DNA of 64,000 nucleotides from Halonatronum saccharophilum DSM 13868 (GTDB lineage: Bacteria > Bacillota > Halanaerobiia > Halobacteroidales > Halobacteroidaceae): the NCBI RefSeq assembly GCF_000517025.1, contig NZ_KI912095.1, forward strand, positions 550,559 through 614,558, written 5' to 3'. A program made the position numbers and the translations under genes. Below, in pieces: positions 10,612 through 18,622 of the stretch (position 1 is its first letter; the number at the start of each line of letters is the position of its first letter). The notes beneath the pieces are model-generated. The model saw only the letters and a program-made list of their open reading frames with translations. It was not told the origin of the DNA and did not search any database.

Positions 10612-11647
10612 AGTTAACCTTATTTTCTTGATCAATAAGTTCCAAAATACCCATAGCAGCATCTTCATCTACAATCAATATATCCTGATAATCTTTAGAT
10701 ACAGAGGCCAAAATTGCTTTTGCTTTGTTTTTGCCTTCAGCTATAGCAACTACCTTCTTTATTTTAGCCAAATCAGATAATTTTAATCCAACACTTTCAG
10801 TTGAATATACAATCTTACCTACTTGATTAAAATAATAACCAAAAGCCTCTCCTACAGCTCCAGCTTTCTTTAACTTTTCAATCTCAGATAAAGGCATTCC
10901 CCTTCTTTTAGCCATCACTTGAGCGGTACCTATACCATGTATCAAAACATCAGCTCTTTTAGCCAAATCCAAAACCTTTTTTATAGAAGGTTCTTTTATT
11001 AAGGTTGAAATTGTCTCTTTCTTTAGATTATCTGGAGTATGTAATAGGTAGTATTCACCACCCAGTTTCTTAGCTATCTTAGCTGCAATAGTATTGGATT
11101 GAATTTCAACTTCTTCTCCTAAACCCCCACGAGCAGGAACTACAGTAATGTTTAAATTCTTGCTTACAGGAGTCATTGCTTCAGCTAAGGTAGATAAAGT
11201 AGTTCCACCAGTAACAGCAATTACCTCACCATAGGAGATCATATCCTTCAAGATATAAGCAGCAAATCTCCCCAACTCCTCTTTGACTTGAGTAGAATTA
11301 ATACTCTTAGGAAGTATATGAACTTCCATTGCCAAAAAACTACCTAACCTCTTTTCTAACTTACTTGTACCTTTTAGCTCTTTTATAAACAACTCCAATT
11401 CCCTTAACATCTTCCCACCATTTAGTGTGATTACTGCTCCTGCGCTTGTTGTATCGATGAACTTCTTATCTTTTAAAAAATCTAGATGTTTACGAATAGT
11501 TCTTTCGCTCAAATCAAGCTCTTGGGCCAACGATCTCCTCCCAATTGGTTGGAGCCTCTCTACTAACTTGAGAATTTCATATCTTCTTTCAATAACCTTA
11601 AAAATTTCTGGAGCTATTCTCTTTTGCAACTTTAGATAATCTGCCAT
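10610..11647 (-). CDS. cggR: Central glycolytic genes regulator CggR (SorC family)
   Basis: CggR represses the lower-glycolysis operon and is relieved by fructose-1,6-bisphosphate in the known systems. The 345-residue protein starts MADYLKLQKRIAPEIFKVIERRYEIL-like. An N-terminal helix-turn-helix follows (IGRRSLAQELDLSERTIRKHLDFLK, about 34-58), then the SorC sugar-phosphate effector domain. VTGGTTLSTLAEAM, VVPARGGLGEEVEIQSNTIAA and GIGTAQVMAKRRGM are typical ligand-loop segments. The frame is open 42 codons further up, but that region holds operator-like DNA. GAGGG lies 7 nt before ATG 11647. Confidence 0.95.
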   Translation of the reverse strand: MADYLKLQKRIAPEIFKVIERRYEILKLVERLQPIGRRSLAQELDLSERTIRKHLDFLKDKKFIDTTSAGAVITLNGGKMLRELELFIKELKGTSKLEKRLGSFLAMEVHILPKSINSTQVKEELGRFAAYILKDMISYGEVIAVTGGTTLSTLAEAMTPVSKNLNITVVPARGGLGEEVEIQSNTIAAKIAKKLGGEYYLLHTPDNLKKETISTLIKEPSIKKVLDLAKRADVLIHGIGTAQVMAKRRGMPLSEIEKLKKAGAVGEAFGYYFNQVGKIVYSTESVGLKLSDLAKIKKVVAIAEGKNKAKAILASVSKDYQDILIVDEDAAMGILELIDQENKVN

Positions 11648-11668
11648 CAAGTATCCCTCAACTTTCGA

Positions 11669-11706
11669 ATGGGACATTTTTGTCCTGGTATCTTTTTTTT
11701 GTCCCA
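11669..11706 (-). promoter_or_regulatory. Putative CggR operator, proximal
   Basis: The minus strand reads TGGGACA, then about 14 nt later GGACAAAAATGTCCC. GGACA/TGTCC half-sites of this kind resemble the GGGAC-N6-TGTC repeats bound by Bacillus CggR. The site lies in the 5' leader just upstream of the chosen cggR start. Confidence 0.5.
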
Positions 11707-11865
11707 CTCTTTTCAAAAAATAAGGTGCTTTATCCAGTATTATAAGCAACTTAACTTCAAATATTCTTTTCAATCAAGATATGTATTGGTAAAAAATACT
11801 TCTTTATATGTATAGTAGAAAGATTAAAATAGTTACCGGGATAAATATACCCTACCAACTTACTT

Positions 11866-11884
11866 CTGTCCCAATTTTGACAAA
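11866..11884 (-). promoter_or_regulatory. Putative CggR operator, promoter-proximal
   Basis: The minus strand reads TTTGTCAAAATTGGGACAG, containing TGTC and GGGACA half-sites. It starts about 33 bp after the predicted transcription start of the cggR promoter, where a roadblock repressor would act. Assignment is by resemblance to the Bacillus operator and by position. Confidence 0.5.
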
Positions 11885-11923
11885 AAAATTCCATAGCAGA
11901 TCGATTAACCCTTCACTATACTA

Positions 11924-11952
11924 ATTATACATAAAAACATATATTCCTGCAA
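11924..11952 (-). promoter_or_regulatory. Sigma-A promoter of the cggR-gap-pgk-tpiA-gpmI-eno operon
   Basis: On the minus strand the -35 box is TTGCAG (11952-11947), the spacer is exactly 17 nt, and the -10 box is the perfect TATAAT (11929-11924). The predicted start is near 11917, giving a leader of about 270 nt that contains both operator-like sites. Confidence 0.75.
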
Positions 11953-12029
11953 GAAAAATATTTTTTATTTTCGATTCCTCGCTACTCAATAACCAATAGC
12001 ATATATAAAGGGCAGAAACAGGGTTCTAC

Positions 12030-12061
12030 CCTATGGTTTTAAAAAGCAAAAACTCCTCGTG
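12030..12061. repeat. Solitary hairpin of the gene-end element family
   Basis: CTATGGTTTTAAAAAGCAAA followed by AACTCCTCGTG matches the pattern stem-TTNAANNNCAAA-stem-CTCGTG of the hairpins in the three arrays, and GATTCCAAT downstream resembles AACTCCAAT in the 24174 array. No flanking gene-end copy is recognisable, so it may be a decayed or orphan unit. The rest of the 11953-12145 gap shows nothing else I can support. Confidence 0.5.
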
Positions 12062-12145
12062 CGATTCCAATTTTAAATATTCCTCTGTCTCTTATTACCC
12101 CCTGACCTTTGACCTTGATTTTAATTGTAAATTGTAAATTACTCT

Positions 12146-13081
12146 TTAACTCCCCCTGATCTCTTTAGCAATCTTTTTAATCCTCCTTAGGCGGTTACTA
12201 ACACCAGATTTACTTAAAGGAGGGTCTAACAACTCACCTAACTCCTTTATACTAGCATAAGGATTCTCCTTTCTTAAAATAGAAATTTCTCTTAAGCTAG
12301 GAGCTAACTTTTCTATTCCCTTATAGGTATCTATCAACTCAATGTCCTCTAGTTGTTTCTGAGCTGCAGTTACTGTCTTATTCAAATTTGCTGTCTCACA
12401 ATTAACCAAACGATTAACTCTATTTCTAACCTCTTTATAGACTCTAGTATTTTCAAATTTCAACAAAGAAGAATGAGCCCCAATTATATTTAAAACTCTT
12501 GTAATATCATCAGCCCGCTTTAAATAAAGTAGATACCCTCCCTCTTTTTTTATATATTTGATATCTACATCAAAGTAAGAAAATAGCTCTTTTAAATCCT
12601 GAGCATAATCATAATTATTAACTAATAGTTCAAAGTGATAGCTATGATCTGGGTGATTTACTGAAGCTCCACCTAAAAATAAACCTCTTAGATATGCTTT
12701 TCTACAACACCTCTTCTTCTTAAATTCTTCCTTAACTCTGTAATTTAATGAGTATCCTTCATATATTAAACCACAATTTAAGAGAAGCTCTTTAACACCC
12801 TTTTGTGGAGGAACTTTTATTATATAATAATTCCCCTTATCTAAGTACATCTTCTTTCTTACCACAATCTCAGTAAAGAAATTAAACTGATCCTTTAATA
12901 ATTTATAAATTCGCCGAGCTACCGCTGCATTCTGACACTTTAACTTTAAAGCTAAATTTCTATTAATTATCTTCAAACTACCATTCAACTTTATTAAAGA
13001 TGCCAACTCAGCCAATCTACAACAATCCCTACTATAACTTTTTCTAGCTACTTCATTCTTAACATCATCAGCAAAAGACAT
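12146..13081 (-). CDS. whiA: DNA-binding protein WhiA
   Basis: WhiA is a conserved DNA-binding protein linked to cell division and sporulation in Gram-positive bacteria. The 311-residue protein has an N-terminal LAGLIDADG-like fold (CCRKAYLRGLFLGGASVNHP, about 128-147, without the endonuclease acidic pair). It ends in a helix-turn-helix (YASIKELGELLDPPLSKSGVSNRL, about 275-300). ATG 13081 is preferred over a GTG three codons upstream that overlaps the SD. It forms the standard whiA-yvcK-rapZ cluster with the two genes upstream. No crh or HPr gene follows it here. Confidence 0.95.
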   Translation of the reverse strand: MSFADDVKNEVARKSYSRDCCRLAELASLIKLNGSLKIINRNLALKLKCQNAAVARRIYKLLKDQFNFFTEIVVRKKMYLDKGNYYIIKVPPQKGVKELLLNCGLIYEGYSLNYRVKEEFKKKRCCRKAYLRGLFLGGASVNHPDHSYHFELLVNNYDYAQDLKELFSYFDVDIKYIKKEGGYLLYLKRADDITRVLNIIGAHSSLLKFENTRVYKEVRNRVNRLVNCETANLNKTVTAAQKQLEDIELIDTYKGIEKLAPSLREISILRKENPYASIKELGELLDPPLSKSGVSNRLRRIKKIAKEIRGS

Positions 13082-13229
13082 CTCTACCACACCTTTTTGT
13101 TTAGTCTACAGTTTATAGTTTACAGTGGATACGGTTTTTGTGATTTTTATACCCAACCCATGGCTGGGTGGTACAATTAAAATTCTAAGAACTTTAGATA
13201 CAAAGGTTTTTAGAGACTTCAACTGCACA

Positions 13230-14471
13230 CTAGTCCTCTTCTTTAATATTCAAAATTAACTCAATAATAACCTGGGCCAACTTCTCTGGGTCGTGCCTGA
13301 CCAAATCTGATTGATCTACTACTCCACCTTCAATAATCTTTACTCCAAGTTCCTTGAGCCTATCACAATCCACCTTTACAGGCTTTGCACCTTCTTGGGC
13401 ATATTTTTCTAAAAGTTCATTATCTATTAATTCATTATTGCTAATAATATAATCGACTATACCTGGGCCAACATGATCATAGATTGCCTCTATATGGTCA
13501 CTAGCCTTGTAATCATCAGTCTCTCCTAATTGGGTCATAACATTACATATATATATCTTTGCAGCAGGCGATACTTTTATACTCTTAGTTAAATCCCTTA
13601 CCAATAAATTAGGTAGTACGCTTGTATAAAGACTACCTGGTCCTAAGATAATAGCATCAGCATCTTTAATAGCCTCCAAAGCCTCAGGTAATGGTTTACT
13701 ATCTTTGGGATGAATAAATACCTCTTCAATCTTTCCTCTCACCTTAGGAATCTGAGATTCACCTTTGATCAACTCTCCATTATCAAGCCTAGCTGATAAC
13801 CTTAAATCTTCTAAAGTTGAAGGAAGAACCTGACCTTTAATCGCTAAAACTTTACTTGATTCCTTTACAGCTTCTTCAAAATCTCCTAAGACCTCTGACA
13901 TAGTAGCTATAAATAAGTTTCCAAAACTATGCCCTTTTAGATCATCCCCTTCAGTAAAACGATATTGAAATAACTTCTCCATTAAAGGCTCTGTATCAGC
14001 TAAAGCAACTAAACAGTTTCTAATATCTCCTGGTGGTAAGATACCCAATTCATTTCTTAAAGCTCCAGAGCTACCTCCATCATCAGCTACCGTTACAATA
14101 GCTGTTATATTATCTGTAAACTTCTTAATCCCCCGTAACATAGTTGACAAACCAGTTCCACCACCGACTACCACAATCTTTGGCCCCCTCTTCCGATATC
14201 GCTTTTGATATAAGAGGTCCACCAGTTCCTCATCCTTATTCGGTAATAAAACCTCATAAATAGAGGCAAGCATTCTTTTAATTCCTAGGGAAACTAAAAT
14301 TATCCCTAATATAATAAGAGATATCCCTGTCAAATCGCTATCTATTATTGTTAAGGTCTCTAGCCCTATAGCAAAAGAAATTCCGATACTTAACAGAAGA
14401 GCCCCTAAAAATATTACTACTACCCACCTTTTAAATTTCAACCCAGGATAAAGCCACTTCATCTTCTCCAT
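13230..14471 (-). CDS. yvcK: YvcK/gluconeogenesis-factor family protein (CofD-like)
   Basis: YvcK-family proteins are needed for growth on gluconeogenic carbon and for normal cell shape, and bind UDP-sugars in Bacillus. The 413-residue protein has two N-terminal membrane segments (about 17-36 and 42-62), then the Rossmann-like CofD fold. That fold begins KIVVVGGGTGLSTMLRGIK (about 98-116), followed by TVADDGGSSGALR. The C-terminal SLYTSVLPNLLV and VMTQLGETDDY segments are conserved. The membrane anchor is absent from B. subtilis YvcK but common in clostridia. It starts 12 bp after the rapZ stop. Confidence 0.92.
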   Translation of the reverse strand: MEKMKWLYPGLKFKRWVVVIFLGALLLSIGISFAIGLETLTIIDSDLTGISLIILGIILVSLGIKRMLASIYEVLLPNKDEELVDLLYQKRYRKRGPKIVVVGGGTGLSTMLRGIKKFTDNITAIVTVADDGGSSGALRNELGILPPGDIRNCLVALADTEPLMEKLFQYRFTEGDDLKGHSFGNLFIATMSEVLGDFEEAVKESSKVLAIKGQVLPSTLEDLRLSARLDNGELIKGESQIPKVRGKIEEVFIHPKDSKPLPEALEAIKDADAIILGPGSLYTSVLPNLLVRDLTKSIKVSPAAKIYICNVMTQLGETDDYKASDHIEAIYDHVGPGIVDYIISNNELIDNELLEKYAQEGAKPVKVDCDRLKELGVKIIEGGVVDQSDLVRHDPEKLAQVIIELILNIKEED

Positions 14472-14483
14472 TTTCCGCCCCCT

Positions 14484-15347
14484 TTACTTATCAGAATCAC
14501 GATGCTCTAATAAAAGATTATACTTCTCTTCTAACTCTTCATATAATTTCTCAGCAAAGGTAACAGAGCGATGCTTCCCACCTGTACAACCAATAGCTAT
14601 AGTCAAATGACTCTTACCTTCTTTTATATACTCTGGTAATAAGAAATTAATTAAATCAAAAAGTTTAACCTTAAACTGTTTTGTAATAGGCCACTTAAGA
14701 ACATAATCTTGAACTTCTTTTGTCTCTCCTGTTAGTGGTCTAAGTTCATCTATATAATGAGGGTTAGGCAAGAATCTAACATCAAACATTAAATCTGCAT
14801 CTACTGGAACCCCATACTTAAATCCAAAGGATAATATAGATATGCTTAAGTCCATCTCTTTTTTATCACTAATTAGTTTATCTCTAACCTTCTCCTTTAA
14901 CTCTTTTGGCTTAAGTTTAGTAGTATTAATTATTATATTGGCTCTATTTCTCAGCCTTTCTAACTTACCTCTTTCTACATTAATAGCCTCTGAAATCCTT
15001 CCCTCTGGGGCCAAAGGGTGTCTCCTTCTAGTCTGTTTAAATCTATTAATTAAAGCTTCCGTCTCTGCTTCTAAGAAAATAATCTTATAACTAATCCCCA
15101 TCTCTTCTAAAGTAATAAGTTCTTCAAATAAACTACCAAAAAAGTCTCTTCCCCTAATATCAATAACTAAAGCAATCTGCATCTCTTTATTTTTGGAGTG
15201 CTGATATAATTGAGCAAACTTAGATATTAGAACGGGAGGTAGGTTATCGACACAAAAGAAACCTAGATCCTCTAATATCTTAATAGTTTCAGACTTACCC
15301 GCTCCTGACATTCCTGTTACAATTACAACCTCCATATTCTTTTCCAT
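14484..15347 (-). CDS. rapZ: RNase adapter RapZ / YvcJ nucleotide-binding protein
   Basis: The family binds nucleotides. In E. coli it guides RNase E to a small RNA; in Bacillus (YvcJ) it affects competence. The Walker A motif GMSGAGKS is near the N-terminus. The C-terminal domain has FGFKYGVPVDADLMFDVRFLPNPHY and the IAIGCTGGKHRSV motif. ATG 15347 lies 8 nt from GAGG, whereas the upstream GTG abuts the SD. The roughly 287-residue length is normal. It leads the rapZ-yvcK-whiA cluster. Confidence 0.94.
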   Translation of the reverse strand: MEKNMEVVIVTGMSGAGKSETIKILEDLGFFCVDNLPPVLISKFAQLYQHSKNKEMQIALVIDIRGRDFFGSLFEELITLEEMGISYKIIFLEAETEALINRFKQTRRRHPLAPEGRISEAINVERGKLERLRNRANIIINTTKLKPKELKEKVRDKLISDKKEMDLSISILSFGFKYGVPVDADLMFDVRFLPNPHYIDELRPLTGETKEVQDYVLKWPITKQFKVKLFDLINFLLPEYIKEGKSHLTIAIGCTGGKHRSVTFAEKLYEELEEKYNLLLEHRDSDK

Positions 15348-15356
15348 CCCTTTCAC

Positions 15357-15672
15357 CTCTCTATATTAGCTGTCAGCATTTAAATATTAGCTTCCAGCCT
15401 AAAATTAAAAACAAAATTTCAACTTATTATATTTTCCATATTCAAAAAATTTTAACCATTAATTATAATTCTAAATAATATACTACAATCATATCATTTT
15501 AAGGCTAAGATAACAACCAGTTGCTTACTTCTGTATGTAATAAATAGGAATCTGGAATCAATAAAACTATTAGCTCTTAAAGATAATTTTGCTACTGATT
15601 TTATATTTCTGACTCTCCGTGAAAACCATAAAAACAATATCTCTTGATTCCTAGTAATAAACCTATGCTTTA
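15357..15672. other. Non-coding gap upstream of rapZ
   Basis: The gap begins with an AGCTGTCAGCA / TTAGCTTCCAGCC palindromic-repeat remnant (15368-15400) of the AGCTATCAGC family. It then continues as A+T-rich DNA with no supported gene, terminator or promoter. Confidence 0.4.
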
Positions 15673-16425
15673 TTATTCCACATTAATAATATCATTCGCC
15701 CTCAATCCTACTCTCTTAGCTAGAGCTAAAGCCTTATCAACCTTGCCTACATCTCTAGGTGAATGTGCATCACTTCCTAAAGCAAAATTGACTCCTTCCT
15801 TTGCCGCTACCTTGACCATCTCTTCGCTTAGATAGCTATGACTCTCATTAATCTCTAAAGCTGTCCCCTCAGCTTTTGCTACTTTAGCCAACCTCCTTGT
15901 ATTAATATTTACTCTGTACCCTGGATGGGTTAAAATATCTACATTATATTTCCTTAAAACTTTGATTATAATCTCAGTATTTCTCCTTCTAATAACTTCT
16001 CTTTTAAAACCTAACTTTTCAGTAACTAGGTTATCACAGATGACATTAGAAAAGAACTCTAAATCGGGTGGTCTAATAAAAAGGTGAAGACCGACCAAGA
16101 TCAGATCAAGTTCTTTTATTATATAATCTGGAATATCAATATTCCCCTCTAAATCTATAATATTGGCCTCTACTCCAGCCAGGACTTCAATCTCAGGATA
16201 TACTCTATTGTACCCTTCTACCTTCTTCTTAACCTCTAACAAAACCTCAGGCTCCTTAACACCTAATCTCTTAAAACCATGGCTCCTTGGCCCGTGATCA
16301 GAAATACAGACCTCCTTTAGCCCCCTAGAAATTGCAGCCTCTATATTCTCTTTAATACTCCCCTTACCATGACTATACAGGGTATGAGTATGATAATCAG
16401 CAAATACTTTAATAATAAGATTCAC
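15673..16425 (-). CDS. PHP-domain phosphoesterase, paralogue 1
   Basis: This is a PHP-superfamily metal-dependent phosphatase related to YcdX; the substrate is unknown. Metal ligands are visible in ADYHTHTLYSHG near the N-terminus, ISDHGPR, a Glu in GVEANIID, LTHPGYR, and the C-terminal ALGSDAHSPRDVG. Length is about 250 residues. The start is uncertain: a strong AAAGGGG SD precedes GTG 16425 too closely, while ATT at 16416 sits exactly 8 nt from it. It is a diverged tandem copy of the next gene and lies behind it by about 50 bp of repeat-like DNA. Confidence 0.88.
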   Translation of the reverse strand: MNLIIKVFADYHTHTLYSHGKGSIKENIEAAISRGLKEVCISDHGPRSHGFKRLGVKEPEVLLEVKKKVEGYNRVYPEIEVLAGVEANIIDLEGNIDIPDYIIKELDLILVGLHLFIRPPDLEFFSNVICDNLVTEKLGFKREVIRRRNTEIIIKVLRKYNVDILTHPGYRVNINTRRLAKVAKAEGTALEINESHSYLSEEMVKVAAKEGVNFALGSDAHSPRDVGKVDKALALAKRVGLRANDIINVE

Positions 16426-16474
16426 CCCTTTAGAATACAAAAATCAAAAAGATCAGATTGCTGACTTTTAATTC

Positions 16475-17230
16475 TTAATTTTCAACTCTTAATTCTTTAA
16501 TCACCTTCTCTTTAACCTTCTTCTTCCTTGCTACAAACTCTTTAATTCGCTCAACACTTGTATTTATAATATCCCTCTCCGCTAACCCTGCTTCCTCCAC
16601 TACCTCTAAGCCTTTATCAAATTTACCGATATCATCCCAATAGTGAGCATCACTTCCTATAACAACCTTTACCCCTTCAACCTTAGCTTTTTTAACAATC
16701 TCAATACACCTTTCCTTGCTACCAGGCCTGCTCCTATAAGAGTTACTATTTATCTCTAAAAGTACATCTCCTTTTTTAGCAGCCATTATGACCCTATCTA
16801 TATCTATGATAAATTCAGGATTTCCAGGATGGACTACTATATCTGAAAAAGGGTTTAATATTGCACTTATCATAGCATCAGTATTATCTTTTATACTACC
16901 AGGATCATAACCACTCCCACAGTGAAACCCTACTCCTACAATATCAAGGCGAGATAGTATTTTAGGAGGTAGATCTAAAGATCCATAGATATCAGTTATA
17001 TTTGCTTCTACTCCTTTTAACACTCTAATACCTTTTATCTTCTTAGGCAAAGACCTAAGGTTAGAAAAGTAATAAGGGTGAGGACCACCAGGTAAATTTG
17101 GCCCGTGATCAGTAATACCTAAAATATTTAACCCCTTTTTATTAGCCCCTTCAACCATCTCTTCTAAAGTAGAATAAGCATGTCCGCTAATTATAGTATG
17201 AGTGTGTAGGTCAGCTACTAATTTCATCAT
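16475..17230 (-). CDS. PHP-domain phosphoesterase, paralogue 2
   Basis: A second PHP-family hydrolase of 251 residues. Motifs are VADLHTHTIISGHAYST, ITDHGPNLPGGPHPYYF (the YcdX-type loop), GVEANITD, VVHPGNPE and VIGSDAHYWDDIG. It shares EIN-S, GSDAH and DIIN blocks with paralogue 1, so a tandem duplication is likely. ATG 17230 follows AAGGAGG by 5 nt. The last dozen codons run into ATTCTTAATTTTCAACTC repeat-like DNA, so the C-terminus may have been altered by a repeat insertion. Confidence 0.88.
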   Translation of the reverse strand: MMKLVADLHTHTIISGHAYSTLEEMVEGANKKGLNILGITDHGPNLPGGPHPYYFSNLRSLPKKIKGIRVLKGVEANITDIYGSLDLPPKILSRLDIVGVGFHCGSGYDPGSIKDNTDAMISAILNPFSDIVVHPGNPEFIIDIDRVIMAAKKGDVLLEINSNSYRSRPGSKERCIEIVKKAKVEGVKVVIGSDAHYWDDIGKFDKGLEVVEEAGLAERDIINTSVERIKEFVARKKKVKEKVIKELRVEN

Positions 17231-17351
17231 CTTCTCCTCCTTCTTCAGTTTCAGAGCTATGAGTCTAGTGCTGTGAGCTTAAAATCAAACTTAAATTAAC
17301 TCTGATTTTAAACCTCTTTTATTTCATTCTTTAGTCCCTTAAAAGTAAAAC

Positions 17352-18272
17352 TTACAATAAAAAGTCCCATCTCGCTCCTATAACCCCTAAAAGTGTTACT
17401 ATAAAGTATCCCTCAATCCCAGTCAATTTAAATATCCTTAAAATGGAAACTGACGCCAAAAGGGCCTCACTCCACAATATATTTTCTATCCATCCCTCAA
17501 TATTAATTATATTAAGTTCTATTATATAAGGCGTAGACAAAACTACTAATACAACCAACCCGATACGCAAATAATCCTTAAAAGCCAGGTTGTCTACTTT
17601 TTCCCAAGTCCAATAAAGAAGATACCAAATTAAAGGAAATAGTATTATTCCCCAATGTTGGCCCTGAAATAAGATGAAAGAAGTTATTACTGTAGAAATA
17701 CCATAAGAATAGTACCAAACATTATCTCTCTTTAATGTAGGATTCAGAGCCTGAATTAAAAGTATAGATAACCCCACTAACGGAATTAAAGACCCTCCAC
17801 CTATAGATAGCTCCTCTAAAAATTGAGCTGGTATCCATCCTAATAGTTCCTGAATCAATCCATCTCCCAATAATAATATAAAATTAAAAACAAATACTAA
17901 ATAAATGAAATACTCTTTATCTTCAACAAATCCTACTACTTCCTGAAAAGCATAAACTAAAAGTAAGACCAGGGCCAAATTCAAAAAGATACTAATGTTA
18001 TTAGTTAATATAACTAAAGATAAAGATAAAAGGCTAAGTAAAAGTCCATATTTTAAACCTTGCTCCTCGTAATCAACCATATTGCTTCCCCAAATCAATT
18101 CTACTATTACCCCTAAAGTAACCCCTGTAGTAAACCCTTCTCTTCCAAATAAAACACCAAATAATGGCGTTAATATAATAGGGTGAAAAAAAACTTTAAA
18201 TTTAAACCCCACCCTCCTATGTAGATAAAATAATAATGTAATTAATGCTGCTAAAAATATTTTAAGTAACAT
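17352..18272 (-). CDS. Orphan PTS EIIC-like membrane protein (mannose/sorbose family)
   Basis: A 306-residue polytopic membrane protein with about eight hydrophobic segments. The stretch HPIILTPLFGVLFGREGFTT followed by GVTLGVIVELIWG matches the signature of mannose/fructose/sorbose-type EIIC subunits (Pro, then Gly-rich, then a GxxxELxW motif). No EIIA/B, EIID or HPr gene is nearby, so sugar phosphorylation is not supported by context. It may be a stand-alone relative. It is divergent from the GH57 gene and downstream of nothing in its direction. An AGGGAG SD precedes the ATG. Confidence 0.65.
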   Translation of the reverse strand: MLLKIFLAALITLLFYLHRRVGFKFKVFFHPIILTPLFGVLFGREGFTTGVTLGVIVELIWGSNMVDYEEQGLKYGLLLSLLSLSLVILTNNISIFLNLALVLLLVYAFQEVVGFVEDKEYFIYLVFVFNFILLLGDGLIQELLGWIPAQFLEELSIGGGSLIPLVGLSILLIQALNPTLKRDNVWYYSYGISTVITSFILFQGQHWGIILFPLIWYLLYWTWEKVDNLAFKDYLRIGLVVLVVLSTPYIIELNIINIEGWIENILWSEALLASVSILRIFKLTGIEGYFIVTLLGVIGARWDFLL

Positions 18273-18622
18273 AACCTTCTCCCTTCATTAATAATATTAA
18301 TGGCAATATCAATTAAAAACCTTAAAATAATTAAATAACTGATATATATTACTCAAAACTACAAAACTAACACCCTTATCTTAACCAACTACTACTTTAA
18401 TATTATTCTCCATATGGTTATTTTTTCCTTTTAGATTTATTGAAATTCACTTTTCACTTAATAAAATTTGCTACCAATTTATTAAATCTACTCCTAATTG
18501 CTTTTTATCTGAAAAAATATTGTTTTCCTAAAAAATATTTTTTATTCTTATTATAATGAATATCTTAAAGCCCTTTTTAACATATTAATAGCAGGTAACC
18601 ATCTTTACGCGGAGGTGTTTAA
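18273..18622. other. Divergent intergenic region, EIIC-like / GH57
   Basis: About 350 bp of very A+T-rich DNA separates two divergent genes. A TATAAT hexamer lies at 18552-18557 on the plus strand, but I see no convincing -35 box at 17 nt. The GH57 SD GGAGGTG is at about 18610. No repeat unit or RNA structure stands out. Confidence 0.4.
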
